A DNA stretch of 64,000 bases from JBBRHH01 sp963788015 (GTDB lineage: Bacteria > Planctomycetota > Phycisphaerae > Tepidisphaerales > Tepidisphaeraceae): positions 124,001 to 188,000 of the forward strand of contig CAWBEY010000004.1 in NCBI GenBank assembly GCA_963788015.1, given 5' to 3'. Below the pieces are notes generated by a model, which saw nothing but the letters and a program-made list of their open reading frames with translations, had not been told where the DNA came from and did no database searches. The translations under genes were made by a program, and so were the position numbers. Shown here piece by piece: positions 38,690 to 48,423 of this stretch. Position 1 is the first letter of the stretch; every line of letters starts with the position of its first letter.

Positions 38690-40303
38690 TTACGCACCAT
38701 TCTTTGGCCAGTTTTTCATGCCGATGATGGGCAGGGCGAACTGCACGGCTTGCGGCCATTCGGGGGTGTCGGCCGCCCGAAGAACGTCCCAGATCATTCG
38801 CTTGCGACGGGTTTGGCCGTCGGCGTTGCTCGCCCACAGTCCCAGCTTCAGCCCGCCTTCACCCGGATGATCCGCCTGGCGATGAAGGATGAAGGCTTCA
38901 ACGGCCGGGATTTGGCTGAGGCGGTGATACGCCAGCGCAAAAGCGGCGGCCTGTACGCGTTCTGACTCTGCGGTGTCGCCCGCGTGGAAGCCTTGCTCCG
39001 ACAGGATCAGGCGGCGGGGCTTGCCGCCGCTTTGCATGGACGGCCGGCCAAGATAGGACGCGATGACGTCAACATTTTTGAACGTCACCCGCGGCGTGTC
39101 ATAGCCAGGCGTGGCCGTGCGGTCGTTCCAGAAGCGCGGGTCAAACAGACTCTCAGGATAAGGATGGTGGGCAACGTTCCAGGCAAAATCCCCTTCCCGC
39201 TTGGTCAGATCGTTAAGCGTGTCGAGCAGGGCGCGGGCCGGGAGCGATTTGTCCCGGTGCGTGTTCATCGGCGCTGCCCAGTAATGATCGAACGAAGCGA
39301 ACACCGGCACGCTCGACCCGCGCGACCGGATGGCGTAATGCGCGATGCGAAGCTCGTTGGCATATTGACGGGCAACCGCGTCGAGCGAGGCCGATCCCAT
39401 GTGATGCCACATCCAATGGTTGTTAACCTCGTTGCCGATGATCCATCCACCAATCAAGCCATACGCCTTATCAGAACGGCTGTAGCGCTCGGCCAAAAAT
39501 TCAACCACCGCGCGGTAGTGCAGCAGGCCTTGCTCATCGGAAAGATTGAACGCGCCCAGATTGTTCGGGGCCGCGTGGGGATCAGCGCCGGGCAGCGTGA
39601 GTGGGCCGGGGGTGCTGACGTCGTTAAGCAACACGCCGATGGCGTTGACGCCAATGTTCGTCAGCGCCTGCGCGGTGCGGTCAATGGCACGAACACATTC
39701 CGGGTTGAAGTACACCCGCCGGCCGTCGACAACAACAGAAAACGACTCGTCGCGCAGATTCTCACTGACGTCAATAAGGCCGGCCGCGTTAATGTTGAGA
39801 TGCGTATGACGAACACCAAGCTCGGCCAAATCAGGAACGTCCACCGGGCAAGACACCCCCTTGATGCTCGTCGGCCATGCCAGAGGATGCGGCCGAACCG
39901 CCAATCCGCTCAGATCATCGACAAATCGCTGCTCGCCCAGCGGTGTGCCGGTGGCCACATCGAATAATCGAAACTTGCAGAACAAACGATCGACGTTACC
40001 TGCGTGGCGGTCAAGGTGTATCCGTGCAGGGTTGGTCGCGGCCGTGCCCTCCCATGCCAGCTTTCCAACTGTTGCAACGTTCGAGTCGGCGTACATCGGG
40101 AATTGCAGGAGGCGGATGTGGCGGCCATCGCCGCGCACTGTAAATTCCAGCAACCGATCAGCAATCCGCGCTGACGTGATCTGGCAGAGTGAACTTTCAG
40201 AATTCCCCCACGACCGCTGCGTGCCCACCACGATTGCCCCCGCGGCGATCAAAAACTCTCTGCGCGATCGTGATGCAGACGAGCGCGCTTGCTGGTCAAG
40301 CAT
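38690..40303 (-). CDS. Secreted DUF5722 family protein, glycosidase-like
   Basis: The 537-residue protein has a twin-arginine-type signal (SRREFLIAAGAIVVG). The body matches DUF5722 proteins, which resemble TIM-barrel glycoside hydrolases of the GH-A type. Two candidate catalytic glutamates lie in GGWIIGNEVNNHWMW (about residue 290) and RRLILSEQGFH (about residue 440). No reading-frame break is seen. A second member of the family is encoded just upstream on the same strand, so the pair probably arose by duplication. The substrate is unknown; a polysaccharide is likely from the fold but not proven. Confidence 0.75.
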   Translation of the reverse strand: MLDQQARSSASRSRREFLIAAGAIVVGTQRSWGNSESSLCQITSARIADRLLEFTVRGDGRHIRLLQFPMYADSNVATVGKLAWEGTAATNPARIHLDRHAGNVDRLFCKFRLFDVATGTPLGEQRFVDDLSGLAVRPHPLAWPTSIKGVSCPVDVPDLAELGVRHTHLNINAAGLIDVSENLRDESFSVVVDGRRVYFNPECVRAIDRTAQALTNIGVNAIGVLLNDVSTPGPLTLPGADPHAAPNNLGAFNLSDEQGLLHYRAVVEFLAERYSRSDKAYGLIGGWIIGNEVNNHWMWHHMGSASLDAVARQYANELRIAHYAIRSRGSSVPVFASFDHYWAAPMNTHRDKSLPARALLDTLNDLTKREGDFAWNVAHHPYPESLFDPRFWNDRTATPGYDTPRVTFKNVDVIASYLGRPSMQSGGKPRRLILSEQGFHAGDTAESERVQAAAFALAYHRLSQIPAVEAFILHRQADHPGEGGLKLGLWASNADGQTRRKRMIWDVLRAADTPEWPQAVQFALPIIGMKNWPKNGA

Positions 40304-40394
40304 GGTTGGCCTGTTCCGAATTCCGTACCCATTGCCCGGGGCGGCGCAGCGACACGTATAATCATTCGGCCAAATCTCACTTGCGAATTAGAAA

Positions 40395-40424
40395 ATTATA
40401 GGCGTGCGGATGAAGTGTAATTAA
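40395..40424 (-). promoter_or_regulatory. Candidate promoter for the DUF5722 gene
   Basis: Read on the minus strand, TTAATT (40424-40419) and a perfect TATAAT (40400-40395) are separated by 18 bases. Transcription would start about 85 bases before the ATG at 40303. The -35 element is weak. Confidence 0.4.
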
Positions 40425-40473
40425 CTATCACGCAGCACAAGTGCATTGCCAGCACTCGCCACTGTAATAAGCA

Positions 40474-42442
40474 TTACTTAACTTTGAGTTGATCCCAGGA
40501 CCGGATGCCAATCACCGGCAGCGCAAATGCGAACGCCTCTTCCCACTGCGGTGAGTCCGCGAGGCGAAACACGTCATACAGGCGCTTCTTGTCACCCGGC
40601 TTGTTGATCGTGCCGAACTTGCGCGTCCAGAGCCCCAGATACAGGCCATCCTCTTTCCGGTGATCCACATGGCGGTGAAGGATGAAGGCGTCGATGCCGT
40701 CGAGTTGCCGCGTGCGGGTATACGCGTAGCAAAAACCGGCCGCCTGCCACAATTCTCCCTCGGCCGTATCCGGCGAATGAAACCCCTGCTCCGACAGAAT
40801 GATCCGCCGCGGCTGGCCGTGATACAGCATCTCTGGCCGGCGAAAATAAGCGGGCAGTTGTTCAAGGTTCTTGTAGGTGATCCACGGCGCATCGGCAGAC
40901 GCGGCGGCCGACACATCCAGCCACGAGCGGGGGTCAAACATGTTTTCAGAATACGGGTGATGGGCGACATGCCAGTCAATGTCGCCACCAGCCCTGCTGA
41001 GGCGGGTTAACCGGTCCACCAGTTGTTTTCCGCCGCAGGTTTGCAGGCGGTTTCCGTCGAAAGATTTCGCCCATTGATGATCCAGGGAGATGAAGACGCG
41101 GGCCTGGGCGGAGGTTTTTCGCACGGCCGCGTGAACCACGCGCAAGGCCTTGAAATACTCGGCCGCGACCACCTCCATCGTCACCGGACCCAGGCTGTAC
41201 CAGTAGCGATACGAATTAACTTCATTGCCGACAATGTAAGCCGTAACCCGGCCATTGGGCGTCTTCTGACCCGAAAACCGATCCGCCAGAAACTCCGCCG
41301 CAGCGCGAAGCTGGTTAATGCCCTCCTGCGTGGCCGTGTTGAACGCCACCATATGATTGGGCGAGTCCAGATCAGCGCGGGTGTCTTAGGCGCAGGTCGA
41401 GTTGCGGATCGGCACTCTGGTGATTGAGCAGGATCAGCATGACCTGAATGCCCGCATCGCTCAGCGCCTTCACCGGTATGCCGTCAATCGCCTTCCTGCC
41501 AAAGCAGTACGTCTTGCCGTCCACCTTCCAGCGGTAGCTGTCTGGAAGTTCCTCCAGATCAACGATCTGGTTCAGATCGACATTCAGCGTCGCCTGCTTC
41601 ACCCCCAGCGCGATGGCATCATCCACCATCTGCACTTGCAATCCTTTGATGCTTGCCGGCGCGGGGATCGGGTCGGCGAAGCGCGGCACATCGCCAAAAT
41701 CCTCCACAAAGTGTACAGCGCCCACGGCCCGGCCTCCCTTGGCTTCGCGGGCCGAAAAGCCGCAATAAAGCCGGTCGCGGCTATCCGCAAAACGCGGCAC
41801 GCTGATCGTCCGCGCACCGCCGGCGGCCGCCTCCGCCACCACCGGCGCGGCAGCGAGAGATCCCGAAGATTCGTGCGGCTGAACCTCAACAATACTGATT
41901 GCTGACGGCGCCGCCGCCACCGTGAGCGTCAACTGCTCAGCGCTGGCGCTCACGCGAACCACACCCATAGCGCCAGGCTCTTCGATATGCACCGTCTGAA
42001 TCAGGCACCGGCCTTTCGTACCGGGCGGCCTAAATCGCAGGCGGGTCGGCGATTGCCCCAGCGGCAACGGTAGGAACACCTCACGCCACTGATTCGCAGG
42101 CAATTCGAACAACTGAGACGCCGCCTCACTGGGGGCATCGCGATAGGCATATAGCTGCGCCAGTCCGCCAGACTCCGATTGAATGCGCAAACGAATCCAC
42201 AAATCCCGTCCATCCGGCAGCACAAGCGGCGGACTCACAACGCCCGCATCCAGACCCGCGACGTTAAGGGATAAACCTTCATCCGTAGAATGAAGCAAAT
42301 TGACATCGCGGAAAACGTGCCACCCCGCCTCGCCCGCGCTCATGGATACATCAGTCGAAACCGGTGGATCAATTGCCAACGCCGAAGTTGCAATCAGCAG
42401 CACGAGAAAAGGCGCCAGCCGAAAGTTTCGTGAAGTTATCAC
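40474..42442 (-). CDS. Second DUF5722 family protein (one frameshift)
   Basis: The N-terminal half has a signal peptide (LAPFLVLLIATSALA) and a beta-sandwich-like domain of about 150 residues that could bind carbohydrate. The second half matches the neighbouring DUF5722 protein. The catalytic-type motifs are AYIVGNEVNSYRYWY and RRIILSEQGFHSPDTAE. Near 41388 one base is missing or extra, so the two halves are in different frames, joined as RADLDSPNHMVAFN. The start is uncertain: GTG 42442 gives a sensible signal peptide, but the frame is open to 42514. Its product should be secreted and about 655 residues long. Its place beside the first copy suggests a related substrate. Confidence 0.7.
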
Positions 42443-43115
42443 GAGCAGGATTGTATCGACGCCCAACCCCTCAGCCACCTCCCCGGCCATCCGCCTTGTC
42501 GGTGTAGGCAGCAATCCCCGCCCCCGCCTCGGCCCAGATCAACCGGCCACCCGCCCCCGCACTTACCCGCCTCCATCCGAAGCTAAAAACATCCTCGTGG
42601 ACTTGACATTACCCTAACATCTAGCTACACTACCCACAGCGTCAACTGGCCAACACCAGCAACCGCCGCCCCATCCCCCACAGATGGAGCCCAACCCGGG
42701 GAACCCATGCTCATCCATCCCAGCACCCACCAAAACCCCGGATGCACATCCAGGGCTTCTTCCCCCGCTCTCCGCCAAGCCATTTTTAGCCGCGATTCGA
42801 CGCGTCGTTTGGTGGTCGGTTATGTGTCGGTTTTTAAATACCGCTTTCGCCCTAAACCCTTGTCAATCCTCACCCCCCTTCCCAAAACCCCCTGCGCAAC
42901 TCATTTACAACACCAAAAAACCAACCCAGACCGACCGCCACCTCCTCCATTCAAACTTCTTACTTCATCCTTCTAACTTCTCTTCCCTCTTCCTCTGTCT
43001 CCACCCTGCCCTCTGTAGCGCTCTCCCTCCCACCACCCACCCCGCTTTCCCTCCCACCCCGTCTCAGAATACAATCACCACCGGCCCACAACCCGCCAAA
43101 CACGAGCACGGATGC
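42443..43115 (+). other. Long C-rich leader between DUF5722 and recJ
   Basis: No convincing gene is seen. The frame in front of recJ has no stop back to 42684, but the product would be proline-rich and without homology-like patterns, so I treat it as untranslated. From about 42940 to 43075 the plus strand is almost only C and T. A promoter lies at 42603-42631, which would give a leader of about 480 bases. Confidence 0.5.
42603..42631 (+). promoter_or_regulatory. Sigma-70-type promoter upstream of recJ
   Basis: A perfect TTGACA (42603-42608) and TACACT (42626-42631) are separated by 17 bases. It points toward recJ, with transcription starting near 42638. Confidence 0.6.
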
Positions 43116-44915
43116 ATGTCTGAAAAATCCTGGATCATCGCCGATTCCTGTCTCGACGCCGCCGAACTAGCCGGCCGTCTTAAGACCTCCCCGCTCATCG
43201 CCCAGATCCTCATCAACCGCGGCATCACCGACGCCGGCGATTGCCGCGATTTCCTCCTCCCCACCCTCAAACTCCTCCCCGATCCCTCCCTCATCGCCAA
43301 CCTCCCCCGCGCCGCCCAGCGCATCGCACAGGCCATTCGCGACCGCCAGAAAATCGTCATTTACGGCGATTACGACGTCGATGGCATCACCGCCACCTCC
43401 ATCCTCTGGCATGCCATCCGCCTCCTGGGCGGCCGCGCCGATTACTACATCCCCCACCGCATCGAAGAAGGCTACGGCCTGAACTCCGATGCCATCACCC
43501 AGATCTGCGACGACGGCGCCAACCTCATCGTCTCCGTCGATTGCGGCATTACCGGCCTCGACCAGGCCAAAATCGCCGCCTCCCGCAACGTCGATCTCAT
43601 CATCACCGATCACCACGAATCGTGCGCCCTGCCCCACGCCGACGACCTCGCCGCCAACGTCACCCCGCCCCGCATGGTCCCGGTGCTTCCCGAGTGCTAC
43701 GCGATCGTCCACCCGCGCCTCTCCGAGTCGCCACTCATTCCCTCAACATATCCCAACCCTCACCTCTGCGGGGCCGGCGTCGCCTTCAAGCTCGCGTGGG
43801 GCATCGGCCAGGCCATGAGCGGCGCGACTCGCGTCAGCGACGATTTCCGCGCCTTCCTCGTCGAAGCCACCGCCCTTGCCGCCCTGGGCACCATTGCCGA
43901 CGTCGTGCCCCTTCAGGGCGAAAACCGCATCCTCGCCCACTTTGGCCTGGGCGGCCTCAAGCAAAGCAAGCTCACCGGCATCAAGGCCCTCATCGCCTCC
44001 GCCAAGCTCACCGGCCAAAAGCTCAACAGCTACCATGTCGGCTTCCTCCTGGCCCCGCGCCTCAACGCCTCCGGCCGAATGGGCCACGCCCGCGAAGCTG
44101 TCGAAATGCTCACCAGCGCCGATGAACCCCGCGCCCTCGAAATCGCCCACTTCCTCGAAACCCAAAACCGCGAACGCCAAGGCCTCGAAAAAGCCATCTT
44201 CGAACAAGCTCTGGAGCAGTGCGTCCAACTTCATTACGACAGCGAAGACTGCCGCGCGATCGTCCTGGGCGGCGAGTCGTGGCATCCCGGCGTCATCGGC
44301 ATCGTCGCCTCCCGCATCGTCAATCGCTTTCACCGCCCAACCGTCATGATCGCCCTGAACAATGGCCACGGCCAGGGCTCCGCCCGCTCCATCAGCGGCT
44401 TCCATCTGGCCCACGCCCTCGCCGCCTGCGGCGAACACCTCGAAACATTCGGCGGACACGAAATGGCCGCCGGCCTCTCCCTCCAGACCCACCGCCTCCC
44501 TGACTTCCGCGAAGCCTTCTGCTCCCACGCCACCCGCACCCTGCGCCCCGAGCAACTCCAGGCCCAGCTCCACCTCGACTGCGCCGCCGAACTCAAAAAC
44601 CTGAACGAAGCGCTGGTAAAAGAACTCGCCCGCCTCGGCCCCTTTGGACAATCCAACCCCCAGCCCCTCCTCTTCCTGCATAGCGTGGAGATCGCCGGCC
44701 GCCCCCGTCGCGTCGGCCGCTCCAGCGAACACCTCCAGTTCCAGGTCAAGCACAACACCACCACCATGAAGTGCATCGCCTTCCGCCGCGGCGACATGAT
44801 CGATCAACTGCCCCCCGGCACAAAAGTCGATCTCGCCGCCCAACCCTCGATCAACGAGTTCAACGGCCGCTGTGCCGTCGAATTGGAAGTAAAGGACATT
44901 CGGCTTTCCCGCTGA
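43116..44915 (+). CDS. recJ: Single-stranded-DNA-specific exonuclease RecJ
   Basis: ATG 43116 gives 599 residues, the usual RecJ length. The DHH-family motifs are all present: IYGDYDVDGITATSIL, VSVDCGI, LIITDHHES and ALGTIADVVPL. The DHHA1 part follows with APRLNASGRMGHA, GVIGIVASRIV and FGGHEMAAGLS, then an OB-fold C-terminal domain. RecJ degrades single-stranded DNA 5' to 3' and acts in recombination and mismatch repair. The frame is intact although C-rich. A long leader precedes it. The GAPDH gene begins 130 bases downstream with its own promoter. Confidence 0.95.
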   Translation: MSEKSWIIADSCLDAAELAGRLKTSPLIAQILINRGITDAGDCRDFLLPTLKLLPDPSLIANLPRAAQRIAQAIRDRQKIVIYGDYDVDGITATSILWHAIRLLGGRADYYIPHRIEEGYGLNSDAITQICDDGANLIVSVDCGITGLDQAKIAASRNVDLIITDHHESCALPHADDLAANVTPPRMVPVLPECYAIVHPRLSESPLIPSTYPNPHLCGAGVAFKLAWGIGQAMSGATRVSDDFRAFLVEATALAALGTIADVVPLQGENRILAHFGLGGLKQSKLTGIKALIASAKLTGQKLNSYHVGFLLAPRLNASGRMGHAREAVEMLTSADEPRALEIAHFLETQNRERQGLEKAIFEQALEQCVQLHYDSEDCRAIVLGGESWHPGVIGIVASRIVNRFHRPTVMIALNNGHGQGSARSISGFHLAHALAACGEHLETFGGHEMAAGLSLQTHRLPDFREAFCSHATRTLRPEQLQAQLHLDCAAELKNLNEALVKELARLGPFGQSNPQPLLFLHSVEIAGRPRRVGRSSEHLQFQVKHNTTTMKCIAFRRGDMIDQLPPGTKVDLAAQPSINEFNGRCAVELEVKDIRLSR

Positions 44916-44947
44916 ACCGCATTGGCTTGCGTTGGCCCGCCGACGCC

Positions 44948-44953
44948 TATAAT
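44948..44953 (+). promoter_or_regulatory. Perfect -10 element upstream of gap
   Basis: TATAAT lies 93 bases before the gap start codon. The -35 region is not well conserved; TTGGCT (44922-44927) is too far at 20 bases and TTGCGT (44928-44933) too near at 14. Confidence 0.45.
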
Positions 44954-45045
44954 GTTTCCCGCCTCGAAAGAGCGAACGTATGATCGAGGCGGCCGTGTAG
45001 GGGCCGCTATTTTTCTAAGATTTAGTCCGCGAAGGAGTTATCACA

Positions 45046-46074
45046 ATGGCTGCATTAAAAGTTGGCATCAACGGTTTCGGTCGCATCGGTCGTCTGGTGT
45101 TCCGGGCCGCGATCAAGAACCCGAACATCGAGTTCGTCGGCATCAACGACCTGGTTCCCCCCGACAATCTCGCCTATCTCTTCAAGCACGACTCGACCCA
45201 TGGCCTCTACGACGGCACCGTCGAGGCACGCGAAGACGGCATCGTCGTGGATGGCAGGCACATCCCCTGTTTCTCCGTCCGCAACCCGGCCGAATTGCCC
45301 TGGACCGCCCGCGGCGCAAACTACGTCGTGGAATCCACCGGCCTGTTCACCGATCACGCCGGTGCCTCCAACCACATCAAGGCCGGCGCCAAGCGCGTCA
45401 TCCTCTCCGCTCCCACCAAAGACGCCGACAAGGTCCCCACCTTCGTCATGGGCGTCAATCACAACAAGTTCGATCCAAGCAAAGACACCATCGTCTCCAA
45501 CGCAAGCTGCACCACCAACTGCCTGGCCCCCATTGCCAAGGTGATCGACGACAGCTTCGGCCTCGCCGAAGGCCTCATGACCACCGTTCACGCCATGACC
45601 GCCACCCAGCCGACGGTTGACGGCCCGAGCAAAAAAGACTGGCGCGGCGGCCGCGGCGCTCCTCAAAACATCATCCCTTCCTCCACCGGCGCGGCCAAGG
45701 CGACGGCGCTGGTCTTGCCGCAGCTCAAAGGCAAGCTGACCGGAATGGCCTTCCGCGTTCCCACCCCCGACGTCTCGGTCGTCGATCTGACGTTCAGGAC
45801 CACCAAAGCCACCAGCTACAAGGAAATCTGCGCCGCCATGAAGGCCGCCTCCGAAGGCGAATTGAAGGGCATTCTCGGCTACACCGACGAGGAAGTCGTT
45901 TCATCCGACTTCATTCACGACGCCCGCTCCAGCATCTTCGACGCCGGCGCCGGCGTCGAGCTCAACGCCAATTTCTTCAAAGTCGTCTCCTGGTACGACA
46001 ACGAATGGGGCTACTCCAACCGCGTCGTAGACCTCATGCTTAGCATGGCCAAAAAAGACGGCCTGGTAAAATAA
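45046..46074 (+). CDS. gap: Glyceraldehyde-3-phosphate dehydrogenase
   Basis: The 342-residue protein starts MAALKVGINGFGRIGRLVFR, the NAD-binding Rossmann motif, and carries the active site SNASCTTNC with Cys near residue 154 and the following catalytic His in TVHAMTATQ. It ends with the typical NEWGYSNRVVDL segment. The enzyme converts glyceraldehyde-3-phosphate to 1,3-bisphosphoglycerate in glycolysis. An AAGGAG site lies nine bases before the ATG. The gene stands alone with its own promoter, and a strong hairpin lies 46 bases downstream. Confidence 0.97.
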   Translation: MAALKVGINGFGRIGRLVFRAAIKNPNIEFVGINDLVPPDNLAYLFKHDSTHGLYDGTVEAREDGIVVDGRHIPCFSVRNPAELPWTARGANYVVESTGLFTDHAGASNHIKAGAKRVILSAPTKDADKVPTFVMGVNHNKFDPSKDTIVSNASCTTNCLAPIAKVIDDSFGLAEGLMTTVHAMTATQPTVDGPSKKDWRGGRGAPQNIIPSSTGAAKATALVLPQLKGKLTGMAFRVPTPDVSVVDLTFRTTKATSYKEICAAMKAASEGELKGILGYTDEEVVSSDFIHDARSSIFDAGAGVELNANFFKVVSWYDNEWGYSNRVVDLMLSMAKKDGLVK

Positions 46075-46119
46075 CCACACCTGCTGGAGGCTTCCGTAAC
46101 AACCATTTCCCAATGCAAA

Positions 46120-46162
46120 ACGCCCTTGTGACTCCCGAATTTTTGCGGAAGTACAAGGGCGT
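46120..46162. terminator. Hairpin terminator after gap
   Basis: ACGCCCTTGT (46120-46129) and ACAAGGGCGT (46153-46162) make a 10-base-pair stem with a loop that can pair further (ACTCCCG with CGGAAGT). A-rich and T-rich flanks on either side could let it stop transcription from both gap and the opposing tRNA gene. Confidence 0.7.
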
Positions 46163-46174
46163 ATCGTTTGTTAA

Positions 46175-46263
46175 CGGAGAGGGGGGGATTCGAACCCCCG
46201 TGACGGTTTAAGCCGCCAACAGCATTTCCAGTGCTGCTCCTTCAGCCACTCGGACACCTCTCC
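46175..46263 (-). tRNA. tRNA-Ser (anticodon GGA)
   Basis: On the minus strand a class II tRNA is seen: acceptor GGAGAGG/CCTCTCC with discriminator G, anticodon loop CTGGAAA with GGA, a long variable arm (TTGGCGGCTTAAACCGTCA) and T loop TTCGAAT. It reads UCC and UCU codons. No CCA is encoded. It lies between gap and the amidase gene. Confidence 0.95.
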
Positions 46264-46370
46264 AGACACATCGCCATCCCCAGCCGCCGTGCAAATCGCG
46301 TCGGCTGTGGTTGGCGCGGGGGAGTCTAACAGATGCACCGGCCTCGTTCAATTTCAGTTACCTGGCCCGG

Positions 46371-47308
46371 CTATGGGGTGTCAATGAACCGCCTCGACAG
46401 TTCGCCATACGCATCAATCCGCCGGTCACGGAGAAACGGCCAGTGCGTCCGGCTGAATTCGACCCGGCTTAAATCACATCCCACAACCATCACCTCTTCG
46501 GTATCGCTCGAGGCACGCCGCACCACCCGGCCGTCGGGCGAAGCCACAAACGACTGGCCCCAAAACTGAATCCCTTCTTCACTCACCGGCAGCCCATCCG
46601 CGCCAAGGATTTTTTCCACGCCAATTCGATTCGGCGCACAGACATAACATCCATTGGCAATAGCATGCGACCGCTGCATCACCTCCCACGCATCATGCTG
46701 TGCCTCGCCAAACTCCGCCTTCTCCGACGGATGCCAGCCGATGGCCGTGGGATAAAATAAAATCTCCGCGCCCTGCAGCGCCGTCAGCCGCGCGCCTCCG
46801 GAAACCACTGGTCCCAGCAGATCAGCACCCCAATTTTCCCGTACGCTGTGTTCCACGCCCGAAACCCCGTATCGCCCGGCGTGAAATAGAACTTCTCGTA
46901 ATAAAGCGGATCGTCAGGAATGTGCATCTTCCGATACAGCCCCAGCATGCTGCCGTCTGCGTCGATCACGGCCGCCGTGTTGTGGTAAAGCCCGGCCGCG
47001 CGTTTCTCAAAAAGCGAGGCCACGATCACCACCCCGTGCTTCTTCGCCAGCGCGCTCATCGCCTCTGTGCTTGGCCCCGGAATACGCTCGGCCACCTCAA
47101 AAAAGCGATGGTCTTCAAGCTGGCAAAAATACTGCGACCGAAACAGTTCCTGCGTACAAACAATCTGCGCCCCTGCTGCGCCGCCTGCTCAATCAGACGA
47201 ACCTGGCGCAAGATTCTCCTCCGGATCGGGGCTGCAAGCCATCTGCGTAAGCCCAATCTGCACGATCCGGCCAGCCAATTTCGAGGACTGTGAAGCCTGT
47301 GGTTTCAT
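46371..47308 (-). CDS. aguB: N-carbamoylputrescine amidase (three frameshifts)
   Basis: The protein of the nitrilase superfamily starts MKPQASQSSKLAGRIVQIGL at 47308. The catalytic triad is present: Glu in VCTQELF, Lys in YRKMHIPDDPLYYEKFYF and Cys in GVLICWDQWFPEA. The KMHIPDDP...YEKFYFTPGD signature is typical of AguB, which hydrolyses N-carbamoylputrescine to putrescine in the arginine-decarboxylase route. Frames shift near 47210, 47178 and 46800 by one base each; the conserved motifs continue across the breaks. The total length is about 312 residues, normal for the family. The partner agmatine deiminase gene is not in this window. Confidence 0.88.
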
Positions 47309-47548
47309 CCTTCCTTCAAACGATTATTATGCTGGAATGTTCATGGCGGGGAAAGCGCGAAGCGGCGATAAAGCCAGCACCGGTATGCAACACCCCGTCA
47401 CAGCGGCTCAATCAGCCTGATTGCTCATCGGCCGACTCCCCCTTACAATGATCCCCTTGATTGTGGGGCCAGCACGGTGGTTGAAACCAATTCACCTTCG
47501 CGTGATTTTGTGGCCCAGGCATTTTACAGATTGAATTCAGGAGTATGT

Positions 47549-48184
47549 ATGCGCAGTGTCGTGCGTTTCGGTGTGTTGATCGCTTTATCGGCCGTTGGAT
47601 TGACTGCAATCGGTTGTGGCCCGGACAAAAAGATGATGGTGGAGCGGCAGAAGATGCGCCAGGAGCTTGCGACCGCCAGCCAGGAGCGCGACGAAAGCCA
47701 GGCCGAAGCCGAAAAGCTGAAGGCTGATCTGGCCGCGAAGGACAAGCAGGTGAAGGAGCTGTCCGCCAAGCTCTCGGCCGCGGATGCAAAAACTGCCGAT
47801 CTCGATAAGTCCAAGTCGCAGCTTGCCGACGACGCCAAAAAGCTGGAGGACCTGCAGGCGAAGCTGAAGGAGAGCGACGCCAAGGCCGCCGATGCCGCCG
47901 CCAAGCTCGCAAAAAGCGATGAGGACCTGAAAGCGGCCCAGGCCAATGCCGCCAAGGGTGAAGCGATGGGCAAGGAACTGGAGGCGATGAAGCAGCAGAA
48001 CGCCACGCTTGCAACTGACAAACAGGCCATGCAGGCAAAGGTGGACGCGGCCGAAGCAGCCAGCAAAAAGGCGGCTGACGATGCCGCCAAAGCCACCGAC
48101 GAAATTGCCTCGCTCAAAAAACAGATGGAGGCGCTTGGCTCAAAGAGCACCACCAGGAGTTCCGGAGCCTCAGCGCAGCCTTAA
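47549..48184 (+). CDS. Coiled-coil lipoprotein
   Basis: The 211-residue protein has a lipoprotein signal with lipobox TAIGC near residue 21. The rest is almost entirely a heptad-rich helix with Ala, Lys, Glu and Asp, such as EKLKADLAAKDKQVKELSAK. A GAATTCAGGAG site precedes ATG 47549. The low-complexity composition makes any family match unreliable. It may be a structural lipoprotein that connects the envelope with the cell wall, as Lpp-like proteins do, but this is inference. Confidence 0.75.
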   Translation: MRSVVRFGVLIALSAVGLTAIGCGPDKKMMVERQKMRQELATASQERDESQAEAEKLKADLAAKDKQVKELSAKLSAADAKTADLDKSKSQLADDAKKLEDLQAKLKESDAKAADAAAKLAKSDEDLKAAQANAAKGEAMGKELEAMKQQNATLATDKQAMQAKVDAAEAASKKAADDAAKATDEIASLKKQMEALGSKSTTRSSGASAQP

Positions 48185-48423
48185 TGTCCGACTACATCCG
48201 AACCTACGGTTGAACTGCGGAGATCAGACCGCCGACGACCGGCAGCCCGTTCTTCCTTCCGTCATCGAAGACCGGAACAAGTGGCGGCGCGTAAAAAATG
48301 CATGTGCCGGGATGGTGCGGGCACTCGAAACAGAATTTTCTCGAACTTGACGGGCCCTGCCGCTATATAGGTTGTTTCCAGGGCGCAGGATCCAATCGCG
48401 GCACTCACGCGTTTTTTTTGCGT

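Noticed and set aside
42684..43115. N-terminal extension of RecJ from an upstream ATG at 42684
   Set aside because: It would be proline-, serine- and threonine-rich with no RecJ similarity. The family starts near MSEKSWIIAD, and 599 residues from 43116 is the normal length.
43167..44843. Long acidic minus-strand frames opposite recJ
   Set aside because: They have glycine/valine/glutamate-rich composition caused by the codon bias of recJ, which has all its motifs intact.
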